Shown: positions 1-9,308, numbered from the stretch's first letter. The stretch is DNA of 50,037 nucleotides from JAICIG01 sp035532215 (GCA_035532215.1 DATKRK010000337.1:1-50037); one strand, 5' to 3'. The notes: generated by a model not told the origin, from the sequence alone. Numbers and translations: made by a program.

Positions 1-40
1 GGCGCCGATCGGAAAAATGGATGTGCGCGAGGCGCCAATT

Positions 41-60
41 CCCAGGCATAAATGCCTGGG
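41..60. repeat. Short perfect palindrome before the RND gene
   Basis: Nine-base arms (41-49 and 52-60) pair perfectly around an AA centre. The ATG at 52 sits inside the right arm, which argues against using it as the pump's start codon. It resembles the short palindromic repeats scattered through the rest of the window. Confidence 0.7.
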
Positions 61-75
61 CTATGTAAAAAAACC

Positions 76-3000
76 ATGCTCTATGCTCTGATCGACTTTA
101 GTTTGAAGAACCGCTTCGTGGTGCTGCTCGGCGCGGCGCTGCTGGCGGCGCTGGGCGTACGTGCAGCGATCCAACTGCCGCTCGACGCCTTCCCCGACAC
201 CACGCCCAATCAGGTGCAGATCAACGCGGTGGCGCCGGCGCTGACGGCCGAGGAGGTCGAGCGGCAGATCGCCTTCCCGGTGGAGTTGGCCCTGGGCGGT
301 CTGAAGGGGCTGGAAGAAGTGCGGTCGTCTTCGAAGTTCGGCCTGTGCCAGGTGGTGGCGGTCTTTTCCGACGACGTCGACATCTACTTTGCTCGCCAGC
401 AGGTCAACGAACGCCTGGAAGACTTGCAATTACCCGAGGGTATCGAGCGGCCCGCGCTCGGCCCGGTGGCGACGGGGCTGGGCGAGGTCTACCATTACCT
501 GCTGACCAGCGACGTCTACGATCTGATGGAGTTGCGCACGCTGCAAGACTGGGTGATTCGACCGCGCTTGCGGCGCGTGCCGGGGGTGGCCGAGATCAGC
601 GCTTGGGGCGGACTGGCCAAGCAGTTCGAAGTCCGTCACGATCCGATCAACCTGGCCAAGTTCGGGTTGACGCTCGACGATTTGATCCAGGCGCTGCGCG
701 AGAACAATCAGAACGAAGGGGGCGGCAACGTGATTCGCGCGGGGAGCGAAACCTTGGTGCAGGGGATCGGCCGCGCCCGGGACGAACGCGATCTGTCGGA
801 GATCGTCGTCGCCGCGCACGACGGCGTGCCGATTCGCGTGCGCGACGTGGCCGAAGTTCGCATCGGCCACATGATTCGCCGCGGCGGCACGACGGCCAAT
901 GGCCGCGGAGAGGCCGTGCTGGGGCAGGCCTTCATGCGGATGGGCGAGAACTCGCGCGACGTCACGATGGCCCTCGACGCCGCGCTCGAGGAGGCCCGGC
1001 GGGCCTTGCCGCCTGGCGTCGACGTGAACGTGATCTATCGCCGCACCGATCTGGTCGACCACGTGCTGCGCACGGCCGAGAAAAACCTGTTCGAGGGCGC
1101 GGTGCTGGTCATCGCCGTGCTGTTTGCTTTTCTCGGCAATCTCCGCGCGGGGCTGATCGTGGCTTCGGTGATCCCCCTGTCGATGCTGTTCGCCGTGACG
1201 CTGATGGAACGCGTCGGCATCGCCGGCAGCTTGCTGAGCCTGGGGGCGATCGACTTCGGCCTGGTCGTCGACAGTTCCGTGGTGATGGTCGAGAACTGCG
1301 TGCGGCGCCTGGCCCACGACCGTTCCGACCGCCCTAAGGTCGAGATCATACGCGAGGCGGCGGTCGAGGTCCGCAAGCCGACGATGTTCGGCGAGCTCAT
1401 CATCATGATCGTTTACCTGCCGATCCTGACGCTGGAAGGGATCGAGGGAAAGCTGTTCCGTCCCATGGCCCTGACGGTCGTCTTCGCCCTGGCCGGTTCG
1501 ATGATACTTTCGCTGACCCTGATGCCGGTGCTGGTCTCGCTCGGTCTGTCGCGAGGCGTCGCGGATCGGCAGACGTTCGCCGATCGCTGGCTGCACCGGT
1601 TGTTCCAGCCGTTGCTTCGCTCGGGCTTGCGGTTTCCCAAGGCGACGCTAGCAGTCGTGGCCGCCATCACCGTCGGCGCCACGCTGCTCGGACTGAGACT
1701 GGGTTCCGAATTCATTCCGAAGCTGGGCGAAGGAACCATCGTGATTACCACGATCCGCCTGCCCGGCGTGAGCATGGCCGAATCGCTGCGTTACGGCACG
1801 AAGATCGAGCAAATGTTGCTGGCCGAATTCCCCGACGAGATCGAGCAGATCGCCGGCTGGGCAGGTGCTCCTGAGATCGCCAACGACCAGATGGGCCCGG
1901 AAGTGACCGACGTGTTCGTGATTCTCAAGCCGCGCGACCAGTGGACGCGGGCCAGCACGCAGGAAGAACTGGTCGCGGAAATGAGCAAGATCACCGATCA
2001 ATTGCCCGGCATGCGCGCCGTCTACAGCCAGCCGATCGAGATGCGGATCAACGAGATGGACGCCGGCATCCGCACCGATATCGGCATCAAGCTGTTCGGC
2101 GACGATCTCGACGTGCTGGCCGCCAAGGCCGAAGACATCGTTCGCGTCGTCGAGCAAATCCCCGGCGCGGCGGACGTCGGCGCCGAAGAAATCATCGGCA
2201 TGCCGGTGCTGCGAGTGTCGGTCGACCGTCAAGCACTGGCCCGCTACGGCGTGCCGGCGCGGCAGGCGCTCGACGCGATCGGCGCGGTGGGCGGGATTAC
2301 AGTCGGCGAGATTCTGGAGCCCGAGCGGCGGTTTCCCTTGGTCGTTCGCTTGCCTCCGTCGAAGCGTCAGGATCCCGAGGAGCTGAAGCACGTGCTGGTT
2401 CCAACCGCGGCGGGCGAGCGTTTGCCCCTTTCGCAACTGGCGGTTTTCGAGCGCAGCAGCGGGCCGGCGACGATCTTGCGCGAATGGGGCCTGCGGCGGA
2501 TCGTGGTGCAAGCCAACGTCCGCGGCCGCGACCTGGGCTCGTTCGTCGAGGAAGCCGCGCGCCGCCTGCACAACGAAGTGCAACTGCCCGTCGGCTACAC
2601 GATCGAGTTCGGCGGACAATTCAAGAACCTCCAGCGGGCCGAACGGCGGCTGTACCTGATTGTACCCGCGGCCTTGGCGCTGATCTTGAGCCTGCTGTAC
2701 CTGACGTTCTATTCGCTGCGTGACGCGCTGTTGATCTACAGCGGCGTGCTGTTCGCCCGCGTGGGAGGCGTCATCGGTCTGTGGGTGATGGGGCTGCCTT
2801 TCACGATTTCCGCCGGAGTCGGCTTCGTGGCGCTGGCCGGGGCGTCGATGCTCGAAGGCCTCGTGTTGGTCAGCGCCATTCGCGAACGCATGGCTCAGGG
2901 GCTTTCCAAGCGCGAAGCGATCGAAGAGGCCCGCCTGACGCGGTTGCGGCCCGTATTGATGACTGGGCTCGTGGCGGCGCTCGGCTTCGTGCCGATGATG

Positions 3001-3177
3001 CTTTCCACCGGCATCGGCTCGGAGGTTCAACGGCCGCTGGCCACCGTCGTCGTGTTCGGCATCGCCTGCGACACGTTTCTGACCATGTTGGCCTTGCCGG
3101 TTTTGTACTTGATGTTCGGTCGAGGCCCGCGGGCAACTCACACCCTACAAGACGACTCGAAATCATACTCCTTTTAG
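76..3177 (+). CDS. CusA/CzcA-type RND heavy-metal efflux transporter
   Basis: Inner-membrane proton-driven pump of the heavy-metal efflux RND family, which exports metal cations through a tripartite complex with a periplasmic adaptor and an outer-membrane channel. The product is 1033 residues from the ATG at 76, the usual family length. It starts with the typical MLYALIDFSLKNR and first membrane segment. The TM4 proton-relay motif GAIDFGLVVDSSVVMVEN carries the Asp, Asp and Glu expected in CzcA/CusA. The second half repeats the porter domain and ends with TM segments containing SAGVGFVALAGASMLEGLVLVS. An upstream ATG at 52 is in frame but lies in a palindrome and adds only MPGLCKKT. The adaptor and channel genes are not in the window and would be expected upstream. 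The exact metal cannot be read from the sequence. Confidence 0.93.
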   Translation: MLYALIDFSLKNRFVVLLGAALLAALGVRAAIQLPLDAFPDTTPNQVQINAVAPALTAEEVERQIAFPVELALGGLKGLEEVRSSSKFGLCQVVAVFSDDVDIYFARQQVNERLEDLQLPEGIERPALGPVATGLGEVYHYLLTSDVYDLMELRTLQDWVIRPRLRRVPGVAEISAWGGLAKQFEVRHDPINLAKFGLTLDDLIQALRENNQNEGGGNVIRAGSETLVQGIGRARDERDLSEIVVAAHDGVPIRVRDVAEVRIGHMIRRGGTTANGRGEAVLGQAFMRMGENSRDVTMALDAALEEARRALPPGVDVNVIYRRTDLVDHVLRTAEKNLFEGAVLVIAVLFAFLGNLRAGLIVASVIPLSMLFAVTLMERVGIAGSLLSLGAIDFGLVVDSSVVMVENCVRRLAHDRSDRPKVEIIREAAVEVRKPTMFGELIIMIVYLPILTLEGIEGKLFRPMALTVVFALAGSMILSLTLMPVLVSLGLSRGVADRQTFADRWLHRLFQPLLRSGLRFPKATLAVVAAITVGATLLGLRLGSEFIPKLGEGTIVITTIRLPGVSMAESLRYGTKIEQMLLAEFPDEIEQIAGWAGAPEIANDQMGPEVTDVFVILKPRDQWTRASTQEELVAEMSKITDQLPGMRAVYSQPIEMRINEMDAGIRTDIGIKLFGDDLDVLAAKAEDIVRVVEQIPGAADVGAEEIIGMPVLRVSVDRQALARYGVPARQALDAIGAVGGITVGEILEPERRFPLVVRLPPSKRQDPEELKHVLVPTAAGERLPLSQLAVFERSSGPATILREWGLRRIVVQANVRGRDLGSFVEEAARRLHNEVQLPVGYTIEFGGQFKNLQRAERRLYLIVPAALALILSLLYLTFYSLRDALLIYSGVLFARVGGVIGLWVMGLPFTISAGVGFVALAGASMLEGLVLVSAIRERMAQGLSKREAIEEARLTRLRPVLMTGLVAALGFVPMMLSTGIGSEVQRPLATVVVFGIACDTFLTMLALPVLYLMFGRGPRATHTLQDDSKSYSF

Positions 3178-3884
3178 CAACTTACCGCGTGCTGAGGCGG
3201 CATCGACCCGCGAGCGCACGCGCATGCCCGGAGATGTCGTTTTTCCGGCAGCGCGGTTGCGTCGGGAATCGCACCCGCCTGGGCTCTTGGCGGATGACGG
3301 CCTAGAAGGCCGCCCCACGAGGCATCAAACGTCTCGTCGGAGCCCGCTGCAGTGTATGATCGCCAGCACATACCAGAAATCGATGGCATCTGCGGCCTCA
3401 CGGACCAAGCCGCTTCGAGATGACACTGCACGCGCTGCGTCGCTCAGACCGGTTCTTCAGCAGAATCCGTGGGTGGTTCTGGCTGCAGATCAAATGGAGG
3501 CGTGCGTTTTTTCAGGCAGATCCGGGCAAATAAATGGCGTCGCCGTGCATGGATCAGATCATTCGCGATAGAACGGCCTTTGCCGGATGCTCGCCGAGCA
3601 ACCGTAGGATGGGCATCCGGTCCGTCGCCCGGCGGGAGACGGACTGGAAGTCCGTCCTACGGAGCAAGGGACAACCAAGTCCGCACCGGGTCAATGACTT
3701 GCCTTGCCCACGCTCCGCCTCGGCGGGCCAGGCCCATGGGCACTCCACGAGCACCTCATTCATTTGCCCGGCCATGCCTTGCAAAACGCAACCGCAACCC
3801 CGCTAATCAGCGTCGGAACCACCCCTGGATTCTGCGGAAGAGCCCTCAGACCACAGTGTTTCGGTTCCTGGAACCTTTTCTTCT
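3178..3884. other. Intergenic region between convergent genes
   Basis: About 700 bases between the RND gene and the helicase-HNH gene, which converge. I see no credible protein gene. It contains a perfect hairpin at 3638-3656 (GACGGACT, loop GGA, AGTCCGTC), a short repeat type common in planctomycete spacers. Small reading frames here are made of repeat sequence. Confidence 0.6.
3638..3656. repeat. GACGGACT/AGTCCGTC palindromic repeat
   Basis: Eight-base arms at 3638-3645 and 3649-3656 pair perfectly around a GGA loop. Translated on the minus strand it gives the TDFQSV peptide often mis-called as a gene in planctomycete genomes. Confidence 0.65.
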
Positions 3885-6095
3885 TCAACCGACAACCTTG
3901 ATGTCCGTGACCCAATCACACCCAAAGTCCTCCTGGATGTGCTTTAGCAGGGCCTTCTTGTGCTTACTGAGCCACTTGGGATCATTTCCTGAAAACACCT
4001 CGATCTGCCACTTGCTGTAGAACTGCCCATTGGACCGTTTGTGAATGTGAAGGTGGCAGACCGCACGGCATCGGTAGAACGAGTTCACGAGTCGTGTGAT
4101 GGAATAGACGACATCTTCTTTACCCGAACGAGGCGGCAGTTTCAAAGTGCGTTCGGCGGCTAACGGAGAAGCGGTATGGATGAAATTCAGTTCGTTCAGA
4201 TTCTTGTCTCGATTGCACACGCTGCATAGGGTCTGCGAGTTCTCAACGCTGGTTTCGCCGCCCAGGTTGTAAGCGATAATGTGGTCGATCTGGAGATGAA
4301 TGCCTCTCCCCATTGCTCCACAGCACAGGCACTGGTTGCCGTCCCGCTTTTTGACTTGGGCCTTTTCTGATTCAGACAATTCACGCTTCCTCCTTGGCTT
4401 TGGTGGAGGAGCGACCGGCTGTTTGCTGCCGTGGCGCTGCTCATGCAACACACGACGCATCGCCCCGTCAAAGGCGGTGGCAAAACGCTCGTAGGACTTG
4501 TAGAAGATTTTCCAGAGATTCCCAGCTCTCCCGAAGTCCTGCTGCAAGAACTCATCGTTTTCCAGCGAGTTATAGCGCAGCCGCTTGCGAGCAATCCCGT
4601 CGAGATCGTATTTCTCCCTCTCCTCGAACGAATGAAATTCTGGTTTCGCCTGCTTCTGTGCGATGTGTCGTGCGATCCGAATCAGGTCCAGGTCGAGGGT
4701 GTTCCCAATGTCGTCCGTCTCCCGGTCGAAGAATTCAGCCACCCAAGTATCCACCTGCGGCTTTATCCAGTCGGGCGGCAAATACTCACGATCCCAGCCT
4801 TCCGGCATCTGACGGAGGAAGTGCGTCATGAAATTCTCGAGCTTCGCCGTGGAATCTTCGTAGACCATGACGAATTCGATGAACGCTTGCGTTTCTTCAA
4901 GCCCGTCTTCGGATGCAGCGACGACAAAGTCAGTTTGGAACCACCCGGTCGGCATGATCTGGGAAAACGGCAGCGACGGAAGCTCGCCCCCACTGTTGAT
5001 CTGCCTGGAAAGCTCCTCGACGAGCCGGATGGAAACATATTCGAGCGGGTAGTATCCACGGATGACTCGGCTTTCCTCAGTTCCTCCGTCCAAAGAAGCA
5101 GGAGTGGCCCAATCAATGAGCCGCTTCCATTCGTCCATGAACATGACGATGTTCGCCTCGTCAGCCCCACCGGCCTTCCTGCCACGCAAGGCACGTCCAA
5201 TCATCTGAGTCATCAGGATTTGACTGGTCGTTTGGCGAGTTAGGAAAACAGTTCTGACGGATGGGACATCTGCCCCTTCGGTGAGCATTCGGACGTTTAT
5301 GAGCACGTCCAGCATGTCCCGGCCTTGCTTGTCCTTCCCTGTTCTAAATTCGTTGAGGATACGTTCGTTGTCGCTCGCAGTCCGCTGGTTTCGCCCCTCT
5401 GCCGAGCCGGGATCAGCATCAATCCGAGAGTAGACGGCATCGGCTTTGATTCCTCGCTCTAGCAACTTGGTTTTGAGGTACACGCATTGAAACCAGCGGT
5501 CGGCGAAAATCAGTGTCTTGCCGTAGCGGTCCTTGTTCTGAACGTATTCTTGGACGATGGCATCGTTACGCCGGTGATCGTTTGCCAGCTTCTCGATGAT
5601 GTCTTCGGGCAAATCTTTGTGTTCACGCACGAGGCGGTTGTAGAGATCGTCTGGGACGTAGAATTCGTTGCCGGTCGGCCTTGGGATGTAGTTGGGTCGT
5701 GACAGGATTCCTTCGGCAGTCAGCTTCGCCTTGTCCGCTTGGTAAATGATCCCCGTCTCGAAAATCTTGCCCAACCACCCCTTTCTGGATTCATCGGAGT
5801 AGGTGGGCGTAGCGGTAAGACCGAGCACATTCGTTCTTTTTACAATCGAACGAATACCCGGCTCAGCTTCGTCCGTACCGATGAGCAGATGTCTACATCC
5901 ATGAGCGGGTGCGTGATGCGCTTCGTCCAAAACCACGAATAAGCCGGACTTCTCTCCCTCTTCGATCCACTTTCTGAAGCTGGTGATGACGCGGTTGCCG
6001 GATTTGTCTTCCGCCGTTGAATTCAAGTTCTTGATGGCGGTGGGAGTCGTCATGATGACGACATCATCTGTCAAGAGGATGGAAGACTGCATCAT
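3885..6095 (-). CDS. SF2 helicase-HNH nuclease, C-terminal part of a frameshifted gene
   Basis: Second and larger piece of a DEAD/DEAH-type helicase gene. It carries the Walker B box (VVLDEAHHAP, DEAH at residues 57-60), a Ser/Ala/Thr motif (LGLTATPTYSD), the second RecA-like lobe (TLIFADRW, LTEGADVPSVRTVFLTRQT, QMIGRALRG) and a C-terminal HNH domain with paired CxxC knuckles (CLCCG and CSVCN) around QIDHIIAYNLGG. A helicase fused to HNH fits a single-gene DNA-targeting defence or restriction protein; that role is inference. The first 11 residues are translated from the duplicated 28 bases at 6063-6118. With one copy removed the gene would encode about 855 residues starting at 6480. The gene looks clearly less GC-rich than its neighbours, consistent with horizontal acquisition. 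Confidence 0.85.
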   Translation of the reverse strand: MMQSSILLTDDVVIMTTPTAIKNLNSTAEDKSGNRVITSFRKWIEEGEKSGLFVVLDEAHHAPAHGCRHLLIGTDEAEPGIRSIVKRTNVLGLTATPTYSDESRKGWLGKIFETGIIYQADKAKLTAEGILSRPNYIPRPTGNEFYVPDDLYNRLVREHKDLPEDIIEKLANDHRRNDAIVQEYVQNKDRYGKTLIFADRWFQCVYLKTKLLERGIKADAVYSRIDADPGSAEGRNQRTASDNERILNEFRTGKDKQGRDMLDVLINVRMLTEGADVPSVRTVFLTRQTTSQILMTQMIGRALRGRKAGGADEANIVMFMDEWKRLIDWATPASLDGGTEESRVIRGYYPLEYVSIRLVEELSRQINSGGELPSLPFSQIMPTGWFQTDFVVAASEDGLEETQAFIEFVMVYEDSTAKLENFMTHFLRQMPEGWDREYLPPDWIKPQVDTWVAEFFDRETDDIGNTLDLDLIRIARHIAQKQAKPEFHSFEEREKYDLDGIARKRLRYNSLENDEFLQQDFGRAGNLWKIFYKSYERFATAFDGAMRRVLHEQRHGSKQPVAPPPKPRRKRELSESEKAQVKKRDGNQCLCCGAMGRGIHLQIDHIIAYNLGGETSVENSQTLCSVCNRDKNLNELNFIHTASPLAAERTLKLPPRSGKEDVVYSITRLVNSFYRCRAVCHLHIHKRSNGQFYSKWQIEVFSGNDPKWLSKHKKALLKHIQEDFGCDWVTDIKVVG

Positions 6096-6118
6096 CTGTC
6101 AAGAGGATGGAAGACTGC
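6063..6118. repeat. Exact 28-bp tandem duplication inside the helicase gene
   Basis: Bases 6063-6090 are repeated exactly at 6091-6118. Because 28 is not a multiple of three, the extra copy shifts the frame of the minus-strand helicase gene. Removing either copy restores one continuous reading frame through TDDVVIMTTPTAIK. Confidence 0.95.
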
Positions 6119-6480
6119 GAATCGTGCGACGGGTTGCTCGATACCAGCCGGATGTTGAAAGTCTGCCTCGGTTCAGGAATCCAGCGAGCGTAGTGATAAA
6201 TCTCCCGAAATGCCTGATCCAAGAGGTAGTACGAATTTGCGAGCCAGAGGACTCGGATGCTGCGAGCAATCACATTGTCGCATACCCACTTCACCGTCGT
6301 GAAAGTCTTGCCTGCTCCAGTCGGAAGAACGAGCAAACCACCTTTGCCCTGATCCTTGTCGAAATCGAAGCATTTCTTCAATGCCTCGAAAGCATCCAAC
6401 TGATGCTCGAACGGGGTTTTCCTGATTCTCCCCGTAGTATCGTTGCGGAGGTCATCAAGAACCAGGGAATGAAAACTCAT
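6064..6480 (-). CDS. SF2 helicase-HNH nuclease, N-terminal part before the frameshift
   Basis: The N-terminal 130 residues continue the same helicase; the last eight are out-of-frame read-through. It contains the Q-motif-like region (FEHQLDAFEAL) and Walker A (LPTGAGKT, residues 52-59) followed by motif Ia. The reading frame runs through SQSSILLTDD and then into the second copy of the duplicated 28 bases, which shifts the frame and stops at 6064. The same SQSSILLTDD peptide begins the downstream fragment, so the two parts are one gene. As sequenced, this fragment has ATP-binding residues but no DEAH box and should not be an active helicase. Confidence 0.85.
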   Translation of the reverse strand: MSFHSLVLDDLRNDTTGRIRKTPFEHQLDAFEALKKCFDFDKDQGKGGLLVLPTGAGKTFTTVKWVCDNVIARSIRVLWLANSYYLLDQAFREIYHYARWIPEPRQTFNIRLVSSNPSHDSQSSILLTDDAVFHPLDR

Positions 6481-6815
6481 GGGTTGTGTCCTGTTTTTTC
6501 GTTATGGAGCATGTCATATCAGATACTGACGCGGCGCCATTCATCCGGAACTTTTCGCTATCCCGCTCGATTGATCGATCCAGGCCTTATCAGGTCTAAA
6601 TCGCTGGCCGAACAACCACTCGCTTGTCTTCGGCGCTGGCCAGGACTTCGTGCCGCCGACGCTTGCGCCAACGTAGCAGGCACACTCCTGTGTGCCGTCG
6701 CCGGCCATGCGCCGGGGCCTGAACCCGCCGCCGGTTACGGCACATGGAATGGGCCTACTACCCCGGTTACGGCACATGGAATGTGCCTACTACTTTGGCC
6801 TCGATCGGTAAATTC
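6481..6815. other. Intergenic region with three REP-like repeats
   Basis: Spacer between the helicase start and the 3' end of the sulfatase gene. Its right half is made of three copies of a GTAGCAGGCACA..TGTGCCGT-type imperfect palindrome. No protein or RNA gene is evident. Confidence 0.6.
6673..6796. repeat. REP-like palindrome cluster (three copies, inverted)
   Basis: One copy at 6673-6704 reads GTAGCAGGCACACTCCTGTG and onward; two inverted copies follow at 6731-6761 and 6764-6796 (GGCACATGGAATGTGCCTAC). The same family recurs at 12077-12207 and 16381-16470, again as inverted pairs. Confidence 0.8.
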
Positions 6816-9191
6816 TCACTTCCCGTCTTTCTCCGCCCCGGCATTGGCTCGGGCGATGGCGAAGTCGACGAGCGGCTGGCAGCGGAAGAAGCCTTCCCAG
6901 AAGTTGTGCCCCTGGCCGGCGACGACTTCGAGCTTCACGAAATCGTCGGCGCCGGCGGCCTGATAGCGGCGGACGAACTCGGCGGAATTCGCCTCGAGCG
7001 GCACGACCTGGTCTTCGTCGCCGTGAATGAAGAAAGCGGGCACGCGGGCCATGACCAGGGTTTCCACGCGCTCGATCGGATTCAACTCGGCGAGCTTGGC
7101 TTCCAACTCTTGCGGCGAAAGTCCGTAGGCGGGCGCGGCCTTGTCCAGCCCTGGATAGGTCCGCAGATCGAACACCGGATAAATCCCGGCGATGCCGGAG
7201 GTCTTGTCGGGGTTTTCTATCGCCCAACTCGCGACCCACAACCCGCCGCGGCTGCGGCCGAGCAGGCAGGGCCGCGCGGCGAAGCCGCGTTTCTCGGTCA
7301 GCTCGCGGTAGAGAGCCGTGAAGCCCTGGCGGCCTTGCGGGCTGCCGTACGCTTCGCCCACGTCGATGCCGGCCACGGCAACGCCGGCGTCGAGGAACTG
7401 CTCGTGCATCCATTTTTCATGCACGTCGGGATAGGCAGGCAGCGTCGGAGCGTAGAGAATCCACGGTTGCGGCCGCTGTAGCTTTTCTTTCGCAGGGAGC
7501 ATGACGAACGCCGGCCGCCCGGCGACTTTGAACGTTTCGCCCGGCAGAATCAGCGTTTTCGCCGCGGCCTTCGCGGGCGGCGGAGCGTCGCGCAAAGCCA
7601 AGTCGCGGAACTCTTCGTAGCGTGCGGTCCAGAGTTGCTCCAACTCGCGAGCCTTGTCGGGGCGCTCTTTCGCCAAGTTCTTCGACTCGGCCCGATCGGT
7701 GCTCAGATCGTAAAGCTCCCACGGCGCGTCTTTGCCGGCGGCGACCAGCTTCCAGGCGCCGGCACGGATCGCCCGGTTGCCTTCGTGCTGCCACCAGATG
7801 CACTCACGCGACACCGTGCCGTCTTTGGCGAGCACGGCGGTTAGGCTTTTGCCGGGCGGCGGCGGAACCGGTTTACCCTCCCAGGTTTCGACCCGCTGGC
7901 CGCCGGCCAGGTCGAGAATCGTCGGCACGAGATCGATCACGTGACCCGGATTGCGGCGCAGCTCGCCGCGGGCGGCGATTCCCTTCGGCCAGTGGACGAC
8001 GAGCGGCGTCGAGATGCCGCCTTCGTGGACCCAGGTTTTGTGCCGGCGAAACGGCGTGTTCGAGACGGTCGACCAGCCGGGCCCGAGACAGAGGTGCGAC
8101 GCCGCCGAGCCGCGCGGCGCCGCCGGGTCGTGGCCGTCGTCGCGGACCATGATCTCGGCGCTGGCGCCGTTATCGCTGAGGAACAGCACAAGCGTATCGT
8201 CGAGCGCGCCCATCGCCCGAATCTGATCGAGCACGCGGCCGATCTCGCGGTCCATGCGGTCGACCATCGCGGCGTGGATCGCCATCTTGTCGGCCTGAAA
8301 GGCCCGTTGCTCGTCGGTCAGTTCATTCCACGGAAGCGGCCGGTTGACTTCGCCGGGGCCGAGTTGCTTGATCGCCTCGGGAAAATCGTACGGCGGGCCG
8401 ACGTCGCGCTCCGGCATGGAAAGAGCGCAATCGACGAGGCCCAGTTGCTGCATCCGCTCGTAACGCCGGCGTCGCACCGCCTCCCAGCCGTCGCGATATT
8501 TGTCGCGATAGCGGGCGATGTCTTCCGGCAAGGCGTGCAGCGGAAAGTGCGGCGAGTTGAACGCCAGGTACTGAAAAAACGGCTTGTTGGCGTGCTTCGC
8601 CGCGTGTTCCTTCAGGAACTCGATGGCCGCGTCGGCCATGGCGACGGTCGTGTAGTAGCCGCTGTTCGGTTGGACGGGCGGCAGCTTCTGGTCGTCGGCG
8701 TACAGCACTCGCGGGCTGAAGTATCGCCCCAGATCTTGCACGTAGTACGAATGATCGAAGCCGCCGGCTAGCGGCATGCCGTCGACGTGCCACTTGCCCG
8801 AATGATACGAGCGATAGCCCAGGGGCCGCAGCATTTCGGGCAGCAGCCGCGCCCAGGCCGGCCGCACGCCTCCGCCGCCGCTCTTGACGCCCGGCACCGT
8901 GTCGCGGCGGACCTGCTGCGCATAGTAGCCGGTCAGAATGGCGGCCCGCGTCGGCCAGCAGCGGGCCGTATTGTAAAAGCTCGTGAACCGCAGCCCGCCG
9001 GCGGCCAGCTTGTCGAGATTCGGCGTTTCGATCTCGCCGCCATAGCAGCCAAGATCGCTGTAGCCCAGGTCGTCGGCCAGGATCATGAGCACGTTGGGCC
9101 GCTTGGCAGCTTCGGCCGCAGTTGGCAGAGCGGCGTTCGCCAGCAGCGCGGCGAAGAGAAACGCCACGCCAGAAGGAAGGGGAAATCGCAT
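6816..9191 (-). CDS. Secreted sulfatase fused to an alpha/beta-hydrolase domain
   Basis: Predicted exported enzyme of 791 residues. A signal peptide (MRFPLPSGVAFLFAALLANA, cleavage near AEA) leads into a formylglycine sulfatase domain with RPNVLMILADDLGYSDLGCYGG, the modification motif C78-W-P-T-R82 that becomes formylglycine, and the late LFLSDNGAS metal motif. After about residue 540 the protein does not end like a normal sulfatase but continues into an alpha/beta-hydrolase with nucleophile elbow GRSRGG, acid region HGDEDQVVP and a His in GQGHN. The two domains together suggest removal of sulfate and of an ester from the same polysaccharide, which is inference. I prefer the ATG at 9191, which opens the signal peptide, over an in-frame one at 9275. 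No anaerobic maturase gene is nearby. Confidence 0.9.
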   Translation of the reverse strand: MRFPLPSGVAFLFAALLANAALPTAAEAAKRPNVLMILADDLGYSDLGCYGGEIETPNLDKLAAGGLRFTSFYNTARCWPTRAAILTGYYAQQVRRDTVPGVKSGGGGVRPAWARLLPEMLRPLGYRSYHSGKWHVDGMPLAGGFDHSYYVQDLGRYFSPRVLYADDQKLPPVQPNSGYYTTVAMADAAIEFLKEHAAKHANKPFFQYLAFNSPHFPLHALPEDIARYRDKYRDGWEAVRRRRYERMQQLGLVDCALSMPERDVGPPYDFPEAIKQLGPGEVNRPLPWNELTDEQRAFQADKMAIHAAMVDRMDREIGRVLDQIRAMGALDDTLVLFLSDNGASAEIMVRDDGHDPAAPRGSAASHLCLGPGWSTVSNTPFRRHKTWVHEGGISTPLVVHWPKGIAARGELRRNPGHVIDLVPTILDLAGGQRVETWEGKPVPPPPGKSLTAVLAKDGTVSRECIWWQHEGNRAIRAGAWKLVAAGKDAPWELYDLSTDRAESKNLAKERPDKARELEQLWTARYEEFRDLALRDAPPPAKAAAKTLILPGETFKVAGRPAFVMLPAKEKLQRPQPWILYAPTLPAYPDVHEKWMHEQFLDAGVAVAGIDVGEAYGSPQGRQGFTALYRELTEKRGFAARPCLLGRSRGGLWVASWAIENPDKTSGIAGIYPVFDLRTYPGLDKAAPAYGLSPQELEAKLAELNPIERVETLVMARVPAFFIHGDEDQVVPLEANSAEFVRRYQAAGADDFVKLEVVAGQGHNFWEGFFRCQPLVDFAIARANAGAEKDGK

Positions 9192-9290
9192 CAGTCGCAC
9201 TTTCGCAAAATGTCGAAGATTTGGCCATAAATCGCGAGCCGCGTTCAGTATCACGGCCGAGCCAAGGCCGGTCAATCGGATGCGCGCTAG

Positions 9291-9308
9291 GCTGAAGCAT
9301 AACCTACG
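9291..9308. repeat. GCTGAAGCATAACCTACG dispersed repeat
   Basis: One copy of a short motif also seen at 13921-13935 (GAAGCATAACCTACG), inverted at 13875-13887, and at 16494-16513. Confidence 0.6.

Noticed and set aside
52..75. Upstream start of the RND pump at 52
   Set aside because: It lies in the right arm of a palindrome and adds residues not typical of the family.
3554..3784. Short minus-strand frame with TDFQSV peptide
   Set aside because: It is the translation of a palindromic repeat, a known kind of false gene in such genomes.
6064..6095. Programmed ribosomal frameshift in the helicase gene
   Set aside because: No slippery run; the exact 28-bp duplication explains the shift fully.
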